From Actinomycetota bacterium (GTDB lineage: Bacteria > Actinomycetota > UBA4738 > HRBIN12), in contig JBBECT010000004.1 of NCBI GenBank assembly GCA_040881665.1, forward strand, positions 243,782-307,781: a DNA stretch of 64,000 nt, read 5' to 3'. The notes under the pieces were generated by a model that saw nothing but the letters and a program-made list of their open reading frames with translations, ran no database searches and was not told the DNA's origin. Numbering within the stretch: position 1 is the stretch's first letter; each line of letters begins with the position of its first letter. Shown here piece after piece: positions 7,517 to 16,801 of the stretch. Position numbers and translations under genes: made by a program.

Positions 7517-10146
7517 CAGGCCCCGGGACGCGTCGCCGGCACCTTGTCGGCGGCCTCGGAACCCGCCTCGATCGGGACCGACTCGTCGGCCTCAGCCGGA
7601 CCCGCCGAGGAGGTCGCGCCGTTGCCACCGGCGACGGTTGTTTCCGCGGTCGTCGTCTTCTGCTTGGCGGTGGCCTTCCTCTTGGCGGTCGTCTTCTTCT
7701 TCGTGGCCTTCTTCTTGGCGGTCGTCTTCTTCTTCGTGCTCTTCTTCGTGCTCTTATTCTTCGCGGCCTTCGCCTCGGCGCGCTTGGCACGCGCGGCGTC
7801 CTTCGCCGCTCGCCGCTCCGCCTCCGCCTCCGGATCGCCGGACTCGACCACGGTGCCCTCGTCGTCGACGACGCACCCACAGTTCCAGCAACGGGCTCCG
7901 CCCTTCGTGGGCGCCTGCTCGAGCATGACCGAGGCGCACTCGGGGCAGGGACGATCGGGCACCGGCGGGTAGCTCGCGGCGAACGTGCAATCCGGGTACC
8001 GGCTGCAGGAGTAGAAGGTGCGGTTCCCGCGCGCGCGCTTGGGTACGATCTCGCCCTCGGAGCACTGCGGGCAGGTGACACCGGTGCCGGGAACTTCCTC
8101 GCGCTTGATGTAGCGGCAGTCGGGATAGCCCGAGCACCCGACGAACGGACCGAATCTGCCGACCTTCTTCGTCAGCTGCTTCCCGCATTCGGGGCAGGTC
8201 TCGTCGAGCATCTCCGGTTCCGGGCGTTCGGTGCCGTCCATGTTGCGGATGTAGGAGCAGTCGGGGTACTTGTCGCACCCGATGAACTTGCCGTACCGCC
8301 CCAGCTTCACGATCAGGTTCCCGGGCTCGCGACCTTCGGTCGGGCACTTCGGGCACTTCTCGTCGAGCTGCTGCTCGAACCGCTTGATCTCGTCCTCGTT
8401 CTTCTCGAGCAGCCGCTCGAAGGGACCGTAGAACTCGTCGAGCACCTGCGTCCAGCCGAGCTTGCCTTCGGCGATGTCGTCGAGCTCGTCCTCCATCTTG
8501 GCCGTGAAGCGCACATCGACGATGTCGGGGAAGAACTCGACGAGGAGGTCGGTGACGACCTCGCCGACGTCCTCGGGGAAGAACCGCCGGTCCTCGAGGC
8601 GCACGTACTCGCGGTCGCGGATCGTCGACAGGGTGCTGGCGTACGTCGAGGGGCGGCCGATCCCCTGCTCCTCGAGGGTCTTGACGAGTGAGGCCTCGGT
8701 GAACCGCGGCGGTGGCTGGGTGAAGTGCTGTTCGGGAAGCACTTCGAGCATCCGGAGCAGTTGCTCGGCGGTGAGCGCCGGAAGCATCGCCTCGGCGTCC
8801 TCGTCGACCGCATCGTCGCGGCCCTCGAAGTACACCCGCCGGAACCCGTCGAAGAGCAGCTGCTGCCCGGTCGCGCGCAGCACGTAGACGGAGCCGTCCG
8901 TCGTCGCGGTGGCCTCGATGTCGACCGACAGCTGCTTGAAGCGAGCTTCGGCCATCTGCGAAGCGACCGTGCGCTGCCAGATCAGGCGGTAGAGCTTCAT
9001 CTGGTTCGCGTCGAGCGCGGACGACACCCGCTGCGGGGTGCGGAGCACCGACGTCGGGCGGATCGCCTCGTGCGCCTCCTGCGCGCCGCGTTGCTTCTTC
9101 TTGTACCGGCGCGGTTCCCCAAGCGTGTAGGCGTCGCCGTAGTCGTTCTTGACGAGCTCGGCGATCTCCCGGAGCGCGGTCTCGGCGATCGTGACCGAGT
9201 CGGTTCGGTGGTAGCTGATCAAACCGACCTGGCCCTCGCCGGGTAGGTTGATCCCTTCGTAGAGCTGCTGAGCCAGCCGCATCGTCTGCCGCGTGCTGAA
9301 TCCGAGCTTGCGCGCCGCCTCCTGCTGGAGGGTGGACGTGGTGAACGGTGGGGAGGGCGACCGCTTCCGCTCGGACTCGCGGACCTCGCGAACGCGGTAC
9401 GCGGCGTCCTGGAGTCTGTCGACGTGGGTCTGGGCCGCCGTCACGTCGGCGAGATGGATGCCCTTCTTGTCGGGGCTCGCGGCGAGCTTGCCCCCGGGGA
9501 TCTCGATCAGCTTCGCGAGGAACGGGGCCTGCTCGTCCGGCGCGCCCTCCGGGGTGAGCCGGACCTCGACGCTCCAGTACTCGACCGGAGTGAACGCCCG
9601 GATCGCCCGCTCGCGCTCCACGATCAGCCGCACGGCGACCGACTGCACGCGGCCGGCCGACAGCCCAGGCCGCACCTTGCGCCACAGGATCGGTGAGATC
9701 CGGTAACCGACGAGTCGGTCGAGGATCCGCCGGGCCTGTTGCGCTTCGACGAGACGCAGATCGACGGTGCGCGGGTGCCGGAACGCGTCCAGGATCGCGT
9801 CCTTGGTGATCTCGGTGAAGGTCACCCGCTGGGTGGCGTCGATCGGGAGCTGCAGGAGCTCGGCGACGTGGAACGCGATCGCCTCGCCCTCGCGGTCGTA
9901 GTCGGTTGCGAGCACGACTGCGTCGGCGCGCTTCTGGGCGGCCCGCAGCTCTCGGACCGCCTTCTCCGAGTTCTCGGGCACGACGTATTCGGGCTCGAAC
10001 CCATGATCGGGATCGACGCCCAGCTTGCTCTTGGGGAGGTCGCGGATGTGCCCGTACGAGGCTCGGACCGTGTAGTCGGAGCCCAAGTAGCGCTCCAGGG
10101 TCTTCGCCTTGGTGGGCGACTCCACGACGACGAGCGTCTTCGGCAT
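7516..10146 (-). CDS. topA: DNA topoisomerase I (type IA)
   Basis: 876 aa from ATG 10146, chosen because MPKTLVVVESPTKAK is the canonical N-terminus and AGGA lies upstream. The TOPRIM domain holds the acidic triad D82-Y-D84-R-E86; the catalytic tyrosine is Tyr312 in GLISYHRTDS. Three topoisomerase C4 zinc repeats plus a fourth Cys cluster follow, each with CPxC...C-x4-C spacing. The C-terminus is a long Lys/Thr-rich tail of repeated KKxTxKK units, typical of actinobacterial TopA and likely to bind DNA non-specifically. It relaxes negative supercoils. It is first in the topA-tmk-holB unit. Confidence 0.96.
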   Translation of the reverse strand: MPKTLVVVESPTKAKTLERYLGSDYTVRASYGHIRDLPKSKLGVDPDHGFEPEYVVPENSEKAVRELRAAQKRADAVVLATDYDREGEAIAFHVAELLQLPIDATQRVTFTEITKDAILDAFRHPRTVDLRLVEAQQARRILDRLVGYRISPILWRKVRPGLSAGRVQSVAVRLIVERERAIRAFTPVEYWSVEVRLTPEGAPDEQAPFLAKLIEIPGGKLAASPDKKGIHLADVTAAQTHVDRLQDAAYRVREVRESERKRSPSPPFTTSTLQQEAARKLGFSTRQTMRLAQQLYEGINLPGEGQVGLISYHRTDSVTIAETALREIAELVKNDYGDAYTLGEPRRYKKKQRGAQEAHEAIRPTSVLRTPQRVSSALDANQMKLYRLIWQRTVASQMAEARFKQLSVDIEATATTDGSVYVLRATGQQLLFDGFRRVYFEGRDDAVDEDAEAMLPALTAEQLLRMLEVLPEQHFTQPPPRFTEASLVKTLEEQGIGRPSTYASTLSTIRDREYVRLEDRRFFPEDVGEVVTDLLVEFFPDIVDVRFTAKMEDELDDIAEGKLGWTQVLDEFYGPFERLLEKNEDEIKRFEQQLDEKCPKCPTEGREPGNLIVKLGRYGKFIGCDKYPDCSYIRNMDGTERPEPEMLDETCPECGKQLTKKVGRFGPFVGCSGYPDCRYIKREEVPGTGVTCPQCSEGEIVPKRARGNRTFYSCSRYPDCTFAASYPPVPDRPCPECASVMLEQAPTKGGARCWNCGCVVDDEGTVVESGDPEAEAERRAAKDAARAKRAEAKAAKNKSTKKSTKKKTTAKKKATKKKTTAKRKATAKQKTTTAETTVAGGNGATSSAGPAEADESVPIEAGSEAADKVPATRPGA

Positions 10147-10284
10147 GAAGCGTTCCTTTACCGGCGTGGGGTGGAAAGGTGTGGTGAGCCGGTCTCGGCG
10201 GCCCACGGTACCAGCACCCGTGTCACGGGGAGCCGAAGGGGCTCGAGGCCGGACCCGGGCGACGGACCGTGGCCTCTTGAACGA

Positions 10285-10312
10285 CCCTCGGGGACAGCTC
10301 TATTCCCGAGGG
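10285..10312. repeat. 8-bp perfect inverted repeat in the topA-DedA intergenic region
   Basis: CCCTCGGG (10285-10292) and CCCGAGGG (10305-10312) flank a 12-nt AT-richer loop. It could be an operator or an RNA hairpin. It is too far from either stop codon to be a terminator of a known gene here. Confidence 0.5.
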
Positions 10313-10450
10313 GGCCCTGGAACCCCTCTGACCAGCGCCGATGCCGACGACAGGTACCCGGTCGGCCGGACCTGCGATCCGCCCGCCCGGGGCCGATCTC
10401 GATCGTGTCCCGGTTCGGTCACAGCCACCGGAGGTGCCGGGACCCGCTGG

Positions 10451-10456
10451 TAGGCT
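10451..10456 (+). promoter_or_regulatory. -10 hexamer TAGGCT upstream of the DedA gene
   Basis: TAGGCT occurs 35 nt before the GTG start, leaving a leader of roughly 30 nt that includes a TTCGGAG ribosome-binding-like sequence (10481-10487). The same hexamer recurs before other genes in this window. Confidence 0.5.
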
Positions 10457-10491
10457 CGCCGAACCCCCGGACCCGACCCCTTCGGAGCCCC

Positions 10492-11133
10492 GTGTTCGAC
10501 GCGATCGTCCATTTCATGACCGACGAGGTGGCCCGGTACGGGTACCTCGCGGTGTTCGTGCTCATGGTGCTCGAGTCCGCCTGCGTCCCGGTGCCGAGCG
10601 AGGTCACGATGCTGTTCGGTGGGGCGCTCGCGAGCGTGGGGTTCGCGGCCCCCGGGCAGGAGCTCGACCTCGTCTGGGTTGCGCTCTGGGGAACGTTCGG
10701 CAACCTGGTCGGTTCCTGGATCGCCTATGCCGCCGGGTCATGGGGGGGACGACCCCTGTTCGATCGGTTCGGCAAGTACCTGCTGATCCGCCAGCACGAG
10801 CTCGACAAGGCGCACGACTGGTTCGAGCGATACGGCGAAGCGGCGGTGTTCTTCTCCCGGCTGCTGCCGGTGATCCGCACCTTCATCTCCTTGCCGGCCG
10901 GCGTGGTCCGCATGAACTTCTGGAAGTTCACCCTTTACACAGTGCTCGGCTGCCTGCCGTGGACCTTCGCTCTCGCGTGGGTCGGCTACGAGATGGGGGC
11001 CCGGTGGGAGACCGTCGACCGGATCATGCGACCGATCTCCCTGGGCCTCGCGGTCGTTTTCGGCATCCTCCTGGTCTGGTTCGTGGTCCGCCGGGTCCGA
11101 CAGGTGCGTGCCGACGCGGCCACGCCCCGATAG
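10492..11133 (+). CDS. DedA/SNARE-associated family membrane protein
   Basis: 213 aa from GTG 10492. DedA-family hallmarks are an N-terminal hydrophobic block with E-S-A-C-V-P-V-P-S-E, a GTFGNLVGSWIAYAAG segment, and the signature FFSRLLPVIRTFISLPAGVVRMNFWKF containing the conserved Arg and Gly. Four to five membrane spans are predicted. The family acts in undecaprenyl-phosphate or phospholipid flipping and membrane-potential homeostasis. A GGAG-like site precedes the GTG. The YihY-family gene follows 52 nt downstream on the same strand. Substrate specificity cannot be inferred. Confidence 0.9.
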   Translation: MFDAIVHFMTDEVARYGYLAVFVLMVLESACVPVPSEVTMLFGGALASVGFAAPGQELDLVWVALWGTFGNLVGSWIAYAAGSWGGRPLFDRFGKYLLIRQHELDKAHDWFERYGEAAVFFSRLLPVIRTFISLPAGVVRMNFWKFTLYTVLGCLPWTFALAWVGYEMGARWETVDRIMRPISLGLAVVFGILLVWFVVRRVRQVRADAATPR

Positions 11134-11153
11134 CCGGGCCACGGGAGGGTTTG

Positions 11154-11171
11154 CATCCCCCCTCGGGGATG
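11154..11171. terminator. 7-bp hairpin between the DedA and YihY genes
   Basis: CATCCCC (11154-11160) pairs with GGGGATG (11165-11171) around a 4-nt CCTC loop, 20 nt after the DedA stop and 14 nt before the likely YihY start. It may attenuate readthrough or occlude the YihY start; no T-run is present. Confidence 0.45.
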
Positions 11172-11185
11172 GGAATGTTCAACAG

Positions 11186-12064
11186 ATGCGCCCACCGACC
11201 CGATGGCCGATCGTGCAGCGGGCGATGGAGCTGTCCCCCGTCCGCCTCGCGGTCGCCGTCGTTCGGCGCGGCGGCGACGATCTGATCGGACCGCGTTCGG
11301 CGGGACTGGCGTTCTACGGGTTCCTCTCCCTGTTCCCGTTGCTGCTCCTCGGCCTCTCGGTGCTCGGGTTCGTCCTCGACGACGCTCAGGTGCGGGAATG
11401 GTCGGCGAGGATCGGGGAGGCGATCCCCGGCCTCGAGGCGCTCGTCGGGCGCAACCTCGAGACGTTGATCCGGGCCCGGGCGAGGATCGGGCTCCTGGGT
11501 CTGGTGTCGTTGTTGTGGGCCGCGGGAGGCGGGATCGGCGCCCTGCAGCGCGGCTTCGGCGCGATCTTCCGCGTGCCGGATCCGGGCTTCCTCCGGGCAC
11601 GGCTCGCGGTGCTGCCGGCGGTGGTGATCCTGGGACTGCTCGGACTCGCTGCGATCACCGTGACCTCGGCCATCATGACCGTTCGGATCGGCGGGGCGTT
11701 CGCCGTGCCCACCAGGATCCTCACGCTGGTCGTGGCCTCGTGCGTCGCCGGCGGTGTGATCGCCCTCGCCTACTACCTGTTGACACCCGGTCGGTCACTT
11801 CCCCTGCGCGCGCACCTGCCCGGCGGTGCGCTGGGAGCGGTGGCGTGGACGGGACTGACCCTGCTCGGGAGCTGGTATGTGACCCGGGTGGTCGCGCAGA
11901 GCTCGGCGCTCTACGGCTCGATCGGCGCCGTCTTCGGACTGCTCGTCCTCCTGCAGCTGGCCGCGACGGCGGCCCTGTACGGAGCGGAGCTGTCCGCGGT
12001 CGTCGTCGAACGCCGACGTGGTGCGTCGCTGGGTGCGCCACCGCCCCCCGACGAAGCTACCTAG
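11186..12064 (+). CDS. YihY/BrkB-family inner-membrane protein
   Basis: 292 aa from ATG 11186; an in-frame ATG at 11108 would overlap the DedA gene and encodes an unconserved-looking leader, so I prefer the shorter form. The YihY/virulence factor BrkB fold is shown by GLAFYGFLSLFPLLLLGLSVLG near the N-terminus, an internal LWAAGGGIGALQRGFGAIFRV loop and a C-terminal block with YGSIGAVFGLLVLLQLAATAALYGAEL. Six membrane spans are predicted. The family is misnamed in places as ribonuclease BN; its function is not established. The stop codon shares the palindrome CTAG (12061-12064) with the stop of the convergent permease gene, so no terminator separates them. Confidence 0.85.
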   Translation: MRPPTRWPIVQRAMELSPVRLAVAVVRRGGDDLIGPRSAGLAFYGFLSLFPLLLLGLSVLGFVLDDAQVREWSARIGEAIPGLEALVGRNLETLIRARARIGLLGLVSLLWAAGGGIGALQRGFGAIFRVPDPGFLRARLAVLPAVVILGLLGLAAITVTSAIMTVRIGGAFAVPTRILTLVVASCVAGGVIALAYYLLTPGRSLPLRAHLPGGALGAVAWTGLTLLGSWYVTRVVAQSSALYGSIGAVFGLLVLLQLAATAALYGAELSAVVVERRRGASLGAPPPPDEAT

Positions 12065-14460
12065 CTCCCCTTGCCGGTCGGACGCACGTCGGCGTCCGGA
12101 GCTTGGCGGCCCGCGCCGTCGGAGCGCTTCTCGAGCACGAACGGAACGCTCGAGAGAACCGCGCGCGGTTCATAGAGCAGCATCCGCTTGACGAACAGCG
12201 CGTTCTGGTTGTGCAGGAGCATGTGACGCCAGGTCGGGACGACGAACTCCGGGATGATCACGGCGCAGACGGTGTCCTCACGGACGGTGAAGCGGCGGAC
12301 CTCCTCCTGCATCGGCTCGGTCAGATCGCGGAACGGCGCCTCGACGATATCGAGCGGGATGTCCAGGCCCTTCTCCGCCCACTCTTCGATCAGTCCGTGA
12401 CTGACCTCGGAGTCGAGATCGAAGTACACCGCGCGGGTCTCGTTCGCATCGAGCGAGCGCGCGTAGTTGACCGCGCGGACGGTCGCGTCATGGACGGCCG
12501 AGACGAACACGAGCGCGACCGTGCGCTGGGGGATCAACGAGCGGGGCGTCGTCGCCGACGCCCGGTCGTCGGCGGCGACGGGCACGTCCGCGACGACGAC
12601 GTTCGGCTCGCGGAGCAATCCCGCCTTGAGTCGGATCACCCGTCGGGCCCGGAGCAGATAGCCGAGGAGCCCCCCGGTCACGAGCTCGGGGATCACGATC
12701 GTGACGAAGTCCTCGGGTTCCCTCGCCACCCGTTTGAGCTCGCGGCGCATCGCGACGAGCAGGTCGTCCTTCTCGACACGGAGCCCCTCGATCGGCGGTG
12801 GATCGGCGAGGGCGAACTCGCGCCATCGCTGCCGGACGTCCGCCGGCACCTCGCCGGTGGGCGACGGGAACAGCACCCGGAACGACGCCGGACGGGAGGC
12901 GCGCACGTACCCGATCGCCTCGGCCGCTGCCGCGTCGAGATCGCGGATCAGCAGCAGAACGTGGTTGCGACCGTCGGCACCGACGCGCACCGCACCCCGG
13001 CGGAGCTGCAGCTTCACCGACTCGTAGTGCCGGTTCACGGACAGCAGCACGGGCACGAGCATCGCCATCGCGAGGATCGAGAGCCAGGCGCCGCCCGCGA
13101 ACTTCGTGACGGTCACGACGACGAGGACGACGGTCGTCGTGACGCACCCGACCGCGTTGATCACGAGCGCGCGCCTCCACGCCGGATCCGCAGCCACGCC
13201 CTTGTCTCGCTCGCGTAACCAATGGACCACCATCCCGCCCTGCGACAACGAGAACGAGGTGAAGACCCCCACGACGTACATCTGGATCACGCGCGTCAGA
13301 TCGGCATCGAACGCGTAGATCACGAGGCTCGCGAGCACACCCAGGCCGATGACCCCGTTCGAGAACACCAGACGGTCCCCACGGTTCATGAACTGGCGCG
13401 GCATGAATCGATCGCGCGCGAGGATCGCCGACAATCGGGGAAAGTCCTGGTAGGCCGTGTTCGCCGCGAGGATCAGGATCAACGCGGTGAACACGAGCAC
13501 GATGTAGAACCCGGCGCCGCCCCCGAACACCGCGAACGCGATCTGCCCCACGACGGTGCGCTCATCGGAGACCGTCACGTTGCCGATGTGGGTCGCCAGC
13601 CATGAGATCGCGAGGAACATCGTGATCGCGATCCCCCCCATCCACAGCAGGGTGTCGGCGGCGTTCTTCGCCTGGGGCCGCCGGAAGGCCTGCACCCCGT
13701 TCGAGATCGCCTCGACCCCGGTGAGCGCCGTCGATCCCGACGAGAAGGCCTTGAGGATCACGAACAACCCGACCGCACCGCCTCCGGCGGCGAGATGATG
13801 CTCGGCCTCCACGATCTCGGTCGGCGGACAGCCCCCGACACACTGCGCGAGCCCGGCGACCGCCATCGCCCCGATCGCGACGATGAAGCCGTAGGTCGGG
13901 ATCGCGAACAGGACGCCCGACTCTTTCGATCCCCGCAGGTTCGCCAGTGTCACCAACGCTATGAACGCGATCGCCATGGGCACGCGCTGATCGCGGAGGC
14001 TCGGCACGGCGGAGGTGATCGCGTAGACCCCGGCGGTGATCGAGACCACGACCGTCAGCATGTAATCGACCAGCAGCGCGGACGCGGCAACCAACCCCGG
14101 GAACATGCCGAGGTTCGCCTTGCTCACGATGTAGGCACCACCACCGGAGGGGTACGCGTGGATCGTCTGCCGGTACGAGCTGATCACCACGACCATCAGC
14201 ACCGAAACCGCGATCGAGATCGGGATCGTCAGGTGCTTGGAGAGGGCGCTTGCCGTGAGCAGCACGATGAGGATCTCCTCCGTCGCGTAGGCGACCGAGG
14301 AGAGCGCGTCCGAGGCGAAGACGGGCAGCGCGAGCCGCTTCGGAAGCAACGTGTGTTCCAGCTTGCCGCTGGAGAACGCACGGCCGAGGAGGAGCCGCTT
14401 GACCACCTCGGCACGGGGCGCGCGGCCGCCGGTCGGCGGTCCGGTCGAGGTCGTGGCCAT
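12061..14460 (-). CDS. APC-superfamily KimA-like potassium/amino-acid permease with Usp-like C-terminal domain (copy 1)
   Basis: 799 aa from ATG 14460. The first ~490 residues form a 12-span APC permease (SSVAYATEEILIVLL, SYRQTIHAYPSGGGAYIVSKANLG, GVEAISNGVQAFRRPQAKNA). The ~300-residue cytosolic end has two Usp/cation-transporter-like repeats (HVLLLIRDLDAAAAEAIGYV and VALVFVSAVHDATVRAVNYA). The layout resembles KimA, the Bacillus K+/H+ symporter regulated by c-di-AMP, but with a longer tail. It is a tandem paralogue of the next gene, and the pair sits divergent from two TrkA-type subunits, favouring K+ transport. Amino-acid transport remains possible. Confidence 0.82.
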   Translation of the reverse strand: MATTSTGPPTGGRAPRAEVVKRLLLGRAFSSGKLEHTLLPKRLALPVFASDALSSVAYATEEILIVLLTASALSKHLTIPISIAVSVLMVVVISSYRQTIHAYPSGGGAYIVSKANLGMFPGLVAASALLVDYMLTVVVSITAGVYAITSAVPSLRDQRVPMAIAFIALVTLANLRGSKESGVLFAIPTYGFIVAIGAMAVAGLAQCVGGCPPTEIVEAEHHLAAGGGAVGLFVILKAFSSGSTALTGVEAISNGVQAFRRPQAKNAADTLLWMGGIAITMFLAISWLATHIGNVTVSDERTVVGQIAFAVFGGGAGFYIVLVFTALILILAANTAYQDFPRLSAILARDRFMPRQFMNRGDRLVFSNGVIGLGVLASLVIYAFDADLTRVIQMYVVGVFTSFSLSQGGMVVHWLRERDKGVAADPAWRRALVINAVGCVTTTVVLVVVTVTKFAGGAWLSILAMAMLVPVLLSVNRHYESVKLQLRRGAVRVGADGRNHVLLLIRDLDAAAAEAIGYVRASRPASFRVLFPSPTGEVPADVRQRWREFALADPPPIEGLRVEKDDLLVAMRRELKRVAREPEDFVTIVIPELVTGGLLGYLLRARRVIRLKAGLLREPNVVVADVPVAADDRASATTPRSLIPQRTVALVFVSAVHDATVRAVNYARSLDANETRAVYFDLDSEVSHGLIEEWAEKGLDIPLDIVEAPFRDLTEPMQEEVRRFTVREDTVCAVIIPEFVVPTWRHMLLHNQNALFVKRMLLYEPRAVLSSVPFVLEKRSDGAGRQAPDADVRPTGKGS

Positions 14461-14470
14461 GAGGCCAACG

Positions 14471-14476
14471 ATGCTA
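14471..14476 (-). promoter_or_regulatory. -10-like TAGCAT formed partly by the TAG stop of the upstream permease
   Basis: On the minus strand TAGCAT ends 10 nt before the ATG of permease copy 1. Its first three bases are the stop codon of permease copy 2 (14474-14476). This would give copy 1 its own nearly leaderless transcript in addition to readthrough. Confidence 0.4.
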
Positions 14477-16792
14477 CGAGGTTCCCGCTGCCCCGAGCGG
14501 CCGTTCCACGCGCGACCTCGCGCCCTCCGCCCCGAGATGGAAGGGAACGCTCGTGACCACGACATGCGGCTCGAACAGCAGCAGCCGCTTTATGTAGAGG
14601 CCGGTCTGATTGTGGAGCAGGTGCTCCCACCACCGATCGACCACGAACTCGGGGATCACCACACTGACCACCGTGTCGCCACGCGCCGTATGCCGGCGCA
14701 CCTCTTCCAGCAAGGGCGGGCCCAGGTCGCGGAACGACGCATCCACGATCGCGAGCGGGACGTCGATCCTGGCCCCCGTCCACGCCTCGGAGATCGCGGG
14801 GATCTCCTCCGGACCTCCTGCGGCGAAGTACACCGCGAGCAGCTCGGTCGAATGGAGCCCACGCGCGTAGACGACCGCGCGGAGCGTCGCGTCGTGCACC
14901 GCCGAGACGGGGACCAGCACGACGCTCCGGCGGGGCTCGAGCGGCCGGTCGGACTCGGCTTCGGCCGCCTCGAGATCAGCTGGCAGCAGCGGGACGTCGG
15001 TGACGACGATCCCCGGTTCGAACAGCAGCCGGGCCTTCAACCAGAGTGCCCGTCGCTGGTGCGCGAACTGGAACCACGAGGGGGTCCCGAGCCGCTCGGG
15101 GATCACGACCGTCACGAAATCGCCTTCGGTCCGGGGGAGCTGGGCCAGGTATCGTCGGAGCGACCGCGCGACGTGGGCACCGCCTCCCGGCAACAGATCG
15201 AGCTTGCCGAACCGTGGCGCGACCTCGACCCAGCGCACGGTGGCTTCTTCGTACCCCTCGGGGTCACCCGTGTAGACGGCCACGACGCTCTGGGGGCGCA
15301 GTGCCCGGAGGTAGCCGACCGCGTGCGTCGTTTCTGGACCGAGAGCGGACACGAGGAGGACGAAGGTGTTCGCGGCGTCGTCGGACGCGCGGACGCGCCC
15401 AGCCCGAAGCACCCGGCCGACCCGGCCGTAGTGGCGATTGACGAACCAGAAGAAGCCCACGATCACCGGCATCGCCGCGATCACGATCCACGCCCCGCGC
15501 GCGAACTTCGTGATCGTGACGATCACCAGGACCACCCCCGTGGTCACCGCCCCGATGCCGTTCACGAGTGCGCTTCGCCTCCAGCCGGGCTCGCGCAACC
15601 GGAACCAGCGGCGCACCATGCCGGCCTGCGACAGCGTGAAGGCCGAGAACACGCCGACGACATACAGCTGGATCAACCGCGTGAGGTTCGCGTCGAACAC
15701 GTAGACGAGCACCATCGCGAGCACCGTGAGAACGATCACCCCGTTGGAGAACACGAGCCGGTCGCCGCGGTTGCGGAACTGCGAGGGCATGAATCGGTCG
15801 CGGGCCAGGATCGCGGACAACCGGGGGAAGTCCTGGAACGCCGTGTTGGCCGCGAGGAACAGGATGCCCGCAGTGAACGCCTGCAGCGCGATGAACATGC
15901 CGCCGCCGCCGAAGACCGTGTCGCCGATCTGCGCCAGGACCGACTGCGCCGACTCCTCGGTGACCCGGACATCGAGCTGGCGCGCGAGGAAGGTGATGCC
16001 GGTGAACATCGTGATGCTGATGGCCGCCATGACACCGAGCGTCGTGGCGGCATTGCGCGCCTGAGGACGGCGGAACGCCTGCACGCCGTCGGCGATCGCC
16101 TCGACCCCGGTCAGTGCCGTCGCACCCGACGAGAACGCACGCAGCACGAGGAACAGGGACAGGGCAGACACGTCCTCGAGTTCGAGGTGAGAGCTCGCCG
16201 CCGTCCGACACTCGGACACGCACTGGATCAGGCCGGTCGCCAGCGTGATCCCGACGAAGAGCACGAACCCGTACGTCGGAGCCGCGAACAGGACCCCGGA
16301 CTCCCTCGTTCCGCGCAGGTTCAGCAACGCGATCAGCGTCACGAACGCGAACGCGAGCAGCACGCGATGGTCGTCCACGGTCTCGACCGCGGAGGCGACC
16401 GCGATCGTTCCGGCGGTCACACTGACGGCGACCGTGAGGACGTAATCGATCAGGATCGACGCCGCCGCGATCAACCCCGGCAGGGTTCCGAGGTTCTCCT
16501 TCGAGACGATGTACGAACCTCCGCCCCGTGGGTAGGCGCGCACGGTCTGGCGGTAGGAGGTCACGACGATCGCAAGCAGCAACGCGATCGCGAATCCGAT
16601 CGGCAGCATCAGCGAAAGGGCACCCGCGCCCGCCAACACCAGGACGAGCATCATCTCCTCGGTGGCGTAGGACACCGAGGAGAGCGGGTCCGAGGAGAAC
16701 ACCGGCAGCGCGACCGACTTCGGCAACAGCTGGTGTTCGGCCTTGTCGGTCGACAGCGCGCGGCCGACGAGCATCCGTTTCAGGCGAGCCAT
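14474..16792 (-). CDS. APC-superfamily KimA-like potassium/amino-acid permease with Usp-like C-terminal domain (copy 2)
   Basis: 772 aa. Same architecture as the downstream copy: a KRMLVGRALSTDKAEHQLLPK N-terminus, SSVSYATEEMMLVLVL, SYRQTVRAYPRGGGSYIVSKENLG, GVEAIADGVQAFRRPQARNA, 12 predicted spans, then a cytosolic tail with two Usp-like units (FVLLVSALGPETTHAVGYL; VVLVPVSAVHDATLRAVVYA). M. tuberculosis Rv2690c, beside CeoB/CeoC, is the recalled synteny match. Divergent start codons of this gene and the TrkA gene are 101 bp apart with a -10 hexamer for each. K+ import is the likely role; it rests on context and KimA resemblance. Confidence 0.82.
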   Translation of the reverse strand: MARLKRMLVGRALSTDKAEHQLLPKSVALPVFSSDPLSSVSYATEEMMLVLVLAGAGALSLMLPIGFAIALLLAIVVTSYRQTVRAYPRGGGSYIVSKENLGTLPGLIAAASILIDYVLTVAVSVTAGTIAVASAVETVDDHRVLLAFAFVTLIALLNLRGTRESGVLFAAPTYGFVLFVGITLATGLIQCVSECRTAASSHLELEDVSALSLFLVLRAFSSGATALTGVEAIADGVQAFRRPQARNAATTLGVMAAISITMFTGITFLARQLDVRVTEESAQSVLAQIGDTVFGGGGMFIALQAFTAGILFLAANTAFQDFPRLSAILARDRFMPSQFRNRGDRLVFSNGVIVLTVLAMVLVYVFDANLTRLIQLYVVGVFSAFTLSQAGMVRRWFRLREPGWRRSALVNGIGAVTTGVVLVIVTITKFARGAWIVIAAMPVIVGFFWFVNRHYGRVGRVLRAGRVRASDDAANTFVLLVSALGPETTHAVGYLRALRPQSVVAVYTGDPEGYEEATVRWVEVAPRFGKLDLLPGGGAHVARSLRRYLAQLPRTEGDFVTVVIPERLGTPSWFQFAHQRRALWLKARLLFEPGIVVTDVPLLPADLEAAEAESDRPLEPRRSVVLVPVSAVHDATLRAVVYARGLHSTELLAVYFAAGGPEEIPAISEAWTGARIDVPLAIVDASFRDLGPPLLEEVRRHTARGDTVVSVVIPEFVVDRWWEHLLHNQTGLYIKRLLLFEPHVVVTSVPFHLGAEGARSRVERPLGAAGTS

Positions 16793-16801
16793 GTCTGGCG
16801 G

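Larger units (their letters stand above)
10147..10491. other. 345-bp divergent intergenic region between topA and the DedA gene
   Basis: The only gene-free stretch above 300 bases. It holds a probable topA -10 (TACCGT on minus, 10205-10210, leader ~52 nt), an 8-bp inverted repeat (10285-10312) and the DedA -10 (10451-10456). I see no tRNA-like cloverleaf, no plausible short ORF with a ribosome-binding site, and no recognised riboswitch. The rest is unexplained. Confidence 0.6.

Noticed and set aside
10147-10491. tRNA or other structured RNA gene in the longest intergenic region
   Set aside because: No acceptor/T-arm pattern (such as GTTCGAATC) or CCA-adjacent stem was found; only one inverted repeat and promoters are visible.
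11101-11190. ATG at 11108 as start of the YihY gene
   Set aside because: It would overlap the end of the DedA gene by 26 bp and give an N-terminus unlike the family; ATG 11186 is preferred.
12061-16792. Transposition or recent transfer of the duplicated permeases
   Set aside because: No terminal repeats, transposase or composition change; the two copies are diverged at the sequence level, so an old tandem duplication is enough.
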